Below are positions 8,568 through 11,564 of a DNA stretch of 11,564 nt, in pieces. Location of the stretch: the NCBI GenBank assembly GCA_001970855.1, contig LSSN01004266.1, positions 1-11,564 of the forward strand. The letters run 5' to 3'. The stretch is from Smittium culicis. Its lineage: Eukaryota > Kickxellomycota > Harpellomycetes > Harpellales > Legeriomycetaceae. How positions within the stretch are numbered: position 1 is the stretch's first letter; every line of letters begins with the position of its first letter. The notes under the pieces are model-generated. The model was given only the letters and a program-made list of their open reading frames with translations, was not told where the DNA came from and searched no databases. Both the position numbers and the translations under genes were made by a program.

Positions 8568-8906
8568 CTTCTTGAAAAGATATAAATCGTTTTCTTGAGT
8601 TTTAAATATAGCTTTACTTAATTTTCTCATATAATTGAAGATTATGTGATAAAATGAAAAGAAAATCTATGGAAGTGAATTATTTGAGATAGTTAGGATT
8701 TTTTATTTTAAATTTACGTATTATTGATACCTCGATAATTTATATTTGTATTTATACTTTGATACAGGGTTAAATATATCTTTATCAATGCCATTAGTCT
8801 CTTTTAATATGTTCCAAGCTCAATTTTTGTCATATTTATTGTTATTGTGAAACCTTTTATAAAATAAATGCTTTTTATTCACGCCATCTGACTTTAACAG
8901 TGTAGT
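8568..8906 (-). other. Low-stop stretch, possible very old gene remnant
   Basis: Read on the - strand from 8906 down to 8568, one frame has only four stops (at 8822-8820, 8723-8721, 8705-8703 and 8669-8667) in 113 codons, fewer than expected at this base composition. Its longest clean part lies between 8819 and 8724 and reads AWNILKETNGIDKDIFNPVS and onward, rich in Lys, Asn and Tyr. I recognise no family. The + strand here is T-rich, which fits an A-rich sense strand on the minus side. It may well be chance, since many frames were looked at. Confidence 0.15.
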
Positions 8907-9746
8907 TCATAAGGTATTACTGCGTTTTTATCAAATTTTTTCTAAATTTTTAAACTTACTTTTGAATTCGTTTCTGAATTATGGCGCTTTTTAGGAACAT
9001 TATTACAGGTAAAGAGCAATCTTTTTATGGTCAGATTTTTTTAATTTTATATTTGAAATCATATTTTATCATACATAAAATATCATTTTTACTGAGAAAT
9101 CATATTCTAAGGTATTAAGTTTGACTATAAGTATCATAAAATTACCCGCTTATATCAATTTTTAATTTAAAGATTATTTTTGAAAATTTCGCCAATCAAA
9201 GGCCGTCTAATCGTCTTTAATTTTTATATATTTATTTAGTTCAGTCGTTTTTCTCGTTTATTTGTATCAAGTTTATGATTTAATTTTTGAGACTTTTTAA
9301 TAAGACTATTTTAATGTGACGTTATTAATCGAATTTTCATTACCCCTTGAATTTGATTTCAAAGCCAAATTTGGTTTTATTTTTTATACTTTCCTTATAA
9401 TTTAAATATAATTACAGTCATATTTTCACTTTTGGTAATTTAAGATTTTCAATTATTCTTTATCTAATCCATCACTACTTTATTTTCAGAAAATAATCTT
9501 TTGATCTTTTAATTTATATTATAAAAGAGGTTTTTTAATAAGTTTTTTTTTTTTTGGAAAAAAATGGGCGACCATAAAGAAATTACTAACTTTTAATCGG
9601 ATGCTGTAGTAACGAATAAATATTTATAAATAATATTAAACTAGCTATAATATTTTCAGTTTTTAAAAAAAGTTAATGGCTACAATAATTTTCATCTATT
9701 GATTATTATTTTATTTAATCGTTTTAAATGTATTAAAACAGGTTAA

Positions 9747-9771
9747 TATCAGACCTAAATAGTGTCTGATA
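9747..9771. repeat. Perfect 8-bp hairpin
   Basis: TATCAGAC (9747-9754) and GTCTGATA (9764-9771) are exact reverse complements around a 9-base loop. No T-run follows directly and no gene ends here, so a terminator role is not supported. Confidence 0.5.
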
Positions 9772-9894
9772 CTCTAGGTAATATAAGGGATAATAATTAT
9801 AATTTTACACATATTTAAATTGAAACACTTTTCAAAAGAGGATATTATATCCTTATTATATGTAGTTTATCATCTAAACTAATATACATTATCA

Positions 9895-9923
9895 TTTGTT
9901 TGTTTGTTTGTTTTTTTTTTTTT
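9895..9923. repeat. (TTTG)4 microsatellite with T13 run
   Basis: Four TTTG units lead straight into thirteen T. On the - strand this is A13 followed by CAAA repeats, a pattern also seen at the 3' tails of some LINE or SINE copies, but no such element body was recognised beside it. Confidence 0.75.
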
Positions 9924-10876
9924 GGATTAATATGACTTAAAAAAATCTAATCTAGATTATGATAAATGCTATATTTGGAAACAGTGTCTATCTAGTTAAT
10001 TTATTAGACCTATTTGATTTTATTTCGCAGGTCTCCAAATAATTGAAGGCCAACTTTAGCTTCCAAAGCTACTAATGAAGTGAAATATGGTGAGTGTGAT
10101 CGATATGAAATCATCGAGATGACCTTCGACTTTTAAAAATAATATGATTTGATTGAAGTGAGAAATAGCCTCGAACAAAAAAAAAAAAGATGAAAAAATA
10201 TTTTTACCATATTTAAAAAATGGAATTATAGCTATTAAAATTTATTGCGATTGTATTTTAATGAGCGATATAGAATTAATTAATGCTATTCTAACTTTGT
10301 TTAGTGCTTTCAAATCTATTATTTGGAACTGAACGTCAAACAAACGGTTTTTGATAGCTCTTTCATGCTTCATTTAAAATAAAGGCATTATATATATTTA
10401 AATTATTGAATAGTAAGCATGTAAAATTTAAAAAGAATATAATCCGTTTTCATTTCCTCATTAGTATAATCTAAAATTTCAGAAACTTCAAATCGCTCTA
10501 AAAAATTTAATGTTCTATAAAAATATCCCAAAATACATATCTGTATCAAGTAAATAAAAATTATTTACATTTGTAACTACTATGAACAATGAAATCCAAC
10601 AAAAATTAGAGAAAATTTATCTAGAAGATAGTTCTAACCATTTGAATTGATTCAGAAAAAATTCTAATTTTGTTAAAGTAAAATGATCTATGAAACCAAA
10701 GGAGAATACAAATATTAAAATTCTTGAAAAATTATTCCTGAAGACCACACTTAGATTTCTAATTACGACTCTGAAATCAAGATTTAGCCGCATAATTTTT
10801 CAGTAATTAAAAATTTCTTTCGTTAGATAGCGAGAAAGTTATAAATTGAATGAAACTAACAAGTCCATTTAACTCG

Positions 10877-11564
10877 GAATAATATCCGACAAGGATGATA
10901 AATTATTATGCCAATCCTATCAGAATGTTTCAAATATCGCATGGATTGAAAGCAATATTTAAAATGTCTTAAACGGATCAAACTGAATCTAAAATCCGAA
11001 AGAATTCAGATAATAATTATATATATTCAAGAAATCAGAGCCAGGAAATAAAAATCGTCAAAATTACACTCAAATATACCGAAAAATAAAATCACACTTG
11101 AGTGGTTTCCTTCATCGTATATTCAGGGTTTGATAAAGAAATTGCGACAGAATATTTACAAGTTAGTTCAAACAAGCACAATTACATTTTCCACTATAGT
11201 TGCATGAAAAAATTTTGACTATAGAATAGACCAGTATGAATAAATTTCTCATAAAAGCGCTTAGCAACAAACATACCAGCAATTAATCGATAAAATTTCT
11301 TAATTAGTACCAATATAGCCGAGAAAACCCTATTAACACAGAATAATCTAGGCTAAATGGGGATTGGGCGCGAAATTAAATCAGAACGGATAGTCCGGCA
11401 ACTAAAAAAGTAACTCCAGAAGTGTAAAATAATACAAAATGGACCATAAAACACAATGAAACCAAGTAAAATAAATAAAAAAGCAGAATTGATTTCATGG
11501 CGACTCAGGAAAGAATCTCAAAGTTCAGATCTAGCTTTAAAATAGGATAACACGAAATAATCTG
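10877..11564 (+). pseudogene. Possible decayed retrotransposon gag, running off the right edge
   Basis: The + strand is A-rich here and all three frames contain protein-like runs broken by stops. Frame 3 has YLKCLKRIKLNLKSERIQII and, further on, TYQQLIDKIS (11274-11303). Frame 2 has STNIAEKTLLTQNNLG (about 11306-11353) and, after a stop, MGIGREIKSERIVRQLKK (11357-11410). At an A6 run (11404-11409) the reading can pass to frame 1, giving KKVTPEV and later MATQERISKFRSSFKIG (11497-11547). Taken in order these resemble the helical C-terminal half of LTR-retrotransposon capsid, where a short (F/L)xxGI/L...IK segment is followed by a Pro-containing turn and a basic tail. This rests on my pattern sense only. 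Many stops (for example 11354, 11411, 11447) rule out a working gene. If right, protease and RT remnants should follow beyond 11564. Confidence 0.3.

Larger units (their letters stand above)
8907..10876. other. A+T-rich desert with simple repeats and small hairpins
   Basis: About 2 kb without a supportable gene. The left part is strongly T-rich on the + strand. It contains a T13 run followed by GG and A7 (9543-9564), a TTTG microsatellite with T13 (9895-9923), a perfect hairpin (9747-9771) and an inverted pair around TATTTGGAAAC (about 9972) and GTCTCCAAATA (about 10031). An A-run lies at about 10178-10189. No RNA gene or splice structure could be supported. Confidence 0.5.

Noticed and set aside
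10016..10110. Possible splice acceptor (TTTTATTTCGCAG) followed by a short G+C-richer stretch
   Set aside because: No open exon follows in any frame and no donor or branch site could be paired with it.
4429..11564. Search for CRISPR arrays, phage modules or other defence systems
   Set aside because: No regularly spaced repeats or prokaryotic genes; the tRNA and retroelements point to a eukaryotic nuclear genome.

Overview
This window looks like a gene-poor, very A+T-rich stretch of a eukaryotic nuclear genome, most likely fungal in the broad sense. The evidence is an intronless nuclear-type tRNA-Ser with internal promoter boxes and no encoded CCA, a decayed Ty3/gypsy polyprotein, and two LTR-like repeats with a TATA box. 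Species cannot be told. No intact cellular protein-coding gene is visible, and no CRISPR array, bacterial operon or ribosome binding site is present.

Layout. Positions 1-2009 hold the 3' half of a Ty3/gypsy retrotransposon on the + strand: end of reverse transcriptase, RNase H, connection, integrase and a GPY/F-type C-terminal module. It is broken by stops and frameshifts, but the integrase core is open across 880-1611 with its D,D(35)E triad intact. A purine-rich tract and a plausible but unproven 3' LTR follow (about 2121-2462). Next come a 239-bp segment bounded by a perfect 15-bp inverted repeat (2463-2701) and a tRNA-Ser(AGA) on the - strand (2927-3008) with an oligo-T terminator.

Upstream of the tRNA (higher coordinates) are two diverged copies of one repeat (about 3132-3450 and 4108-4428), both on the + strand, with a shared TATA box and identical internal spacings. 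I read them as solo LTRs, perhaps Ty1/copia-like, sitting upstream of a Pol III gene as such elements often do.

From about 4430 to 10876 I see no convincing gene, only A/T tracts, simple repeats, small hairpins and one weak low-stop stretch on the - strand (8568-8906). Base composition flips from T-rich (about 8700-9560) to A-rich (about 10680 to the end). In the A-rich right edge, fragments in all three + frames resemble a decayed retrotransposon gag; this is tentative.

Overall the window reads as a transposon graveyard around one working tRNA gene. I found no convincing new biological system. The items most worth checking are the LTR pair beside the tRNA, the inverted-repeat segment and the gag-like right edge.
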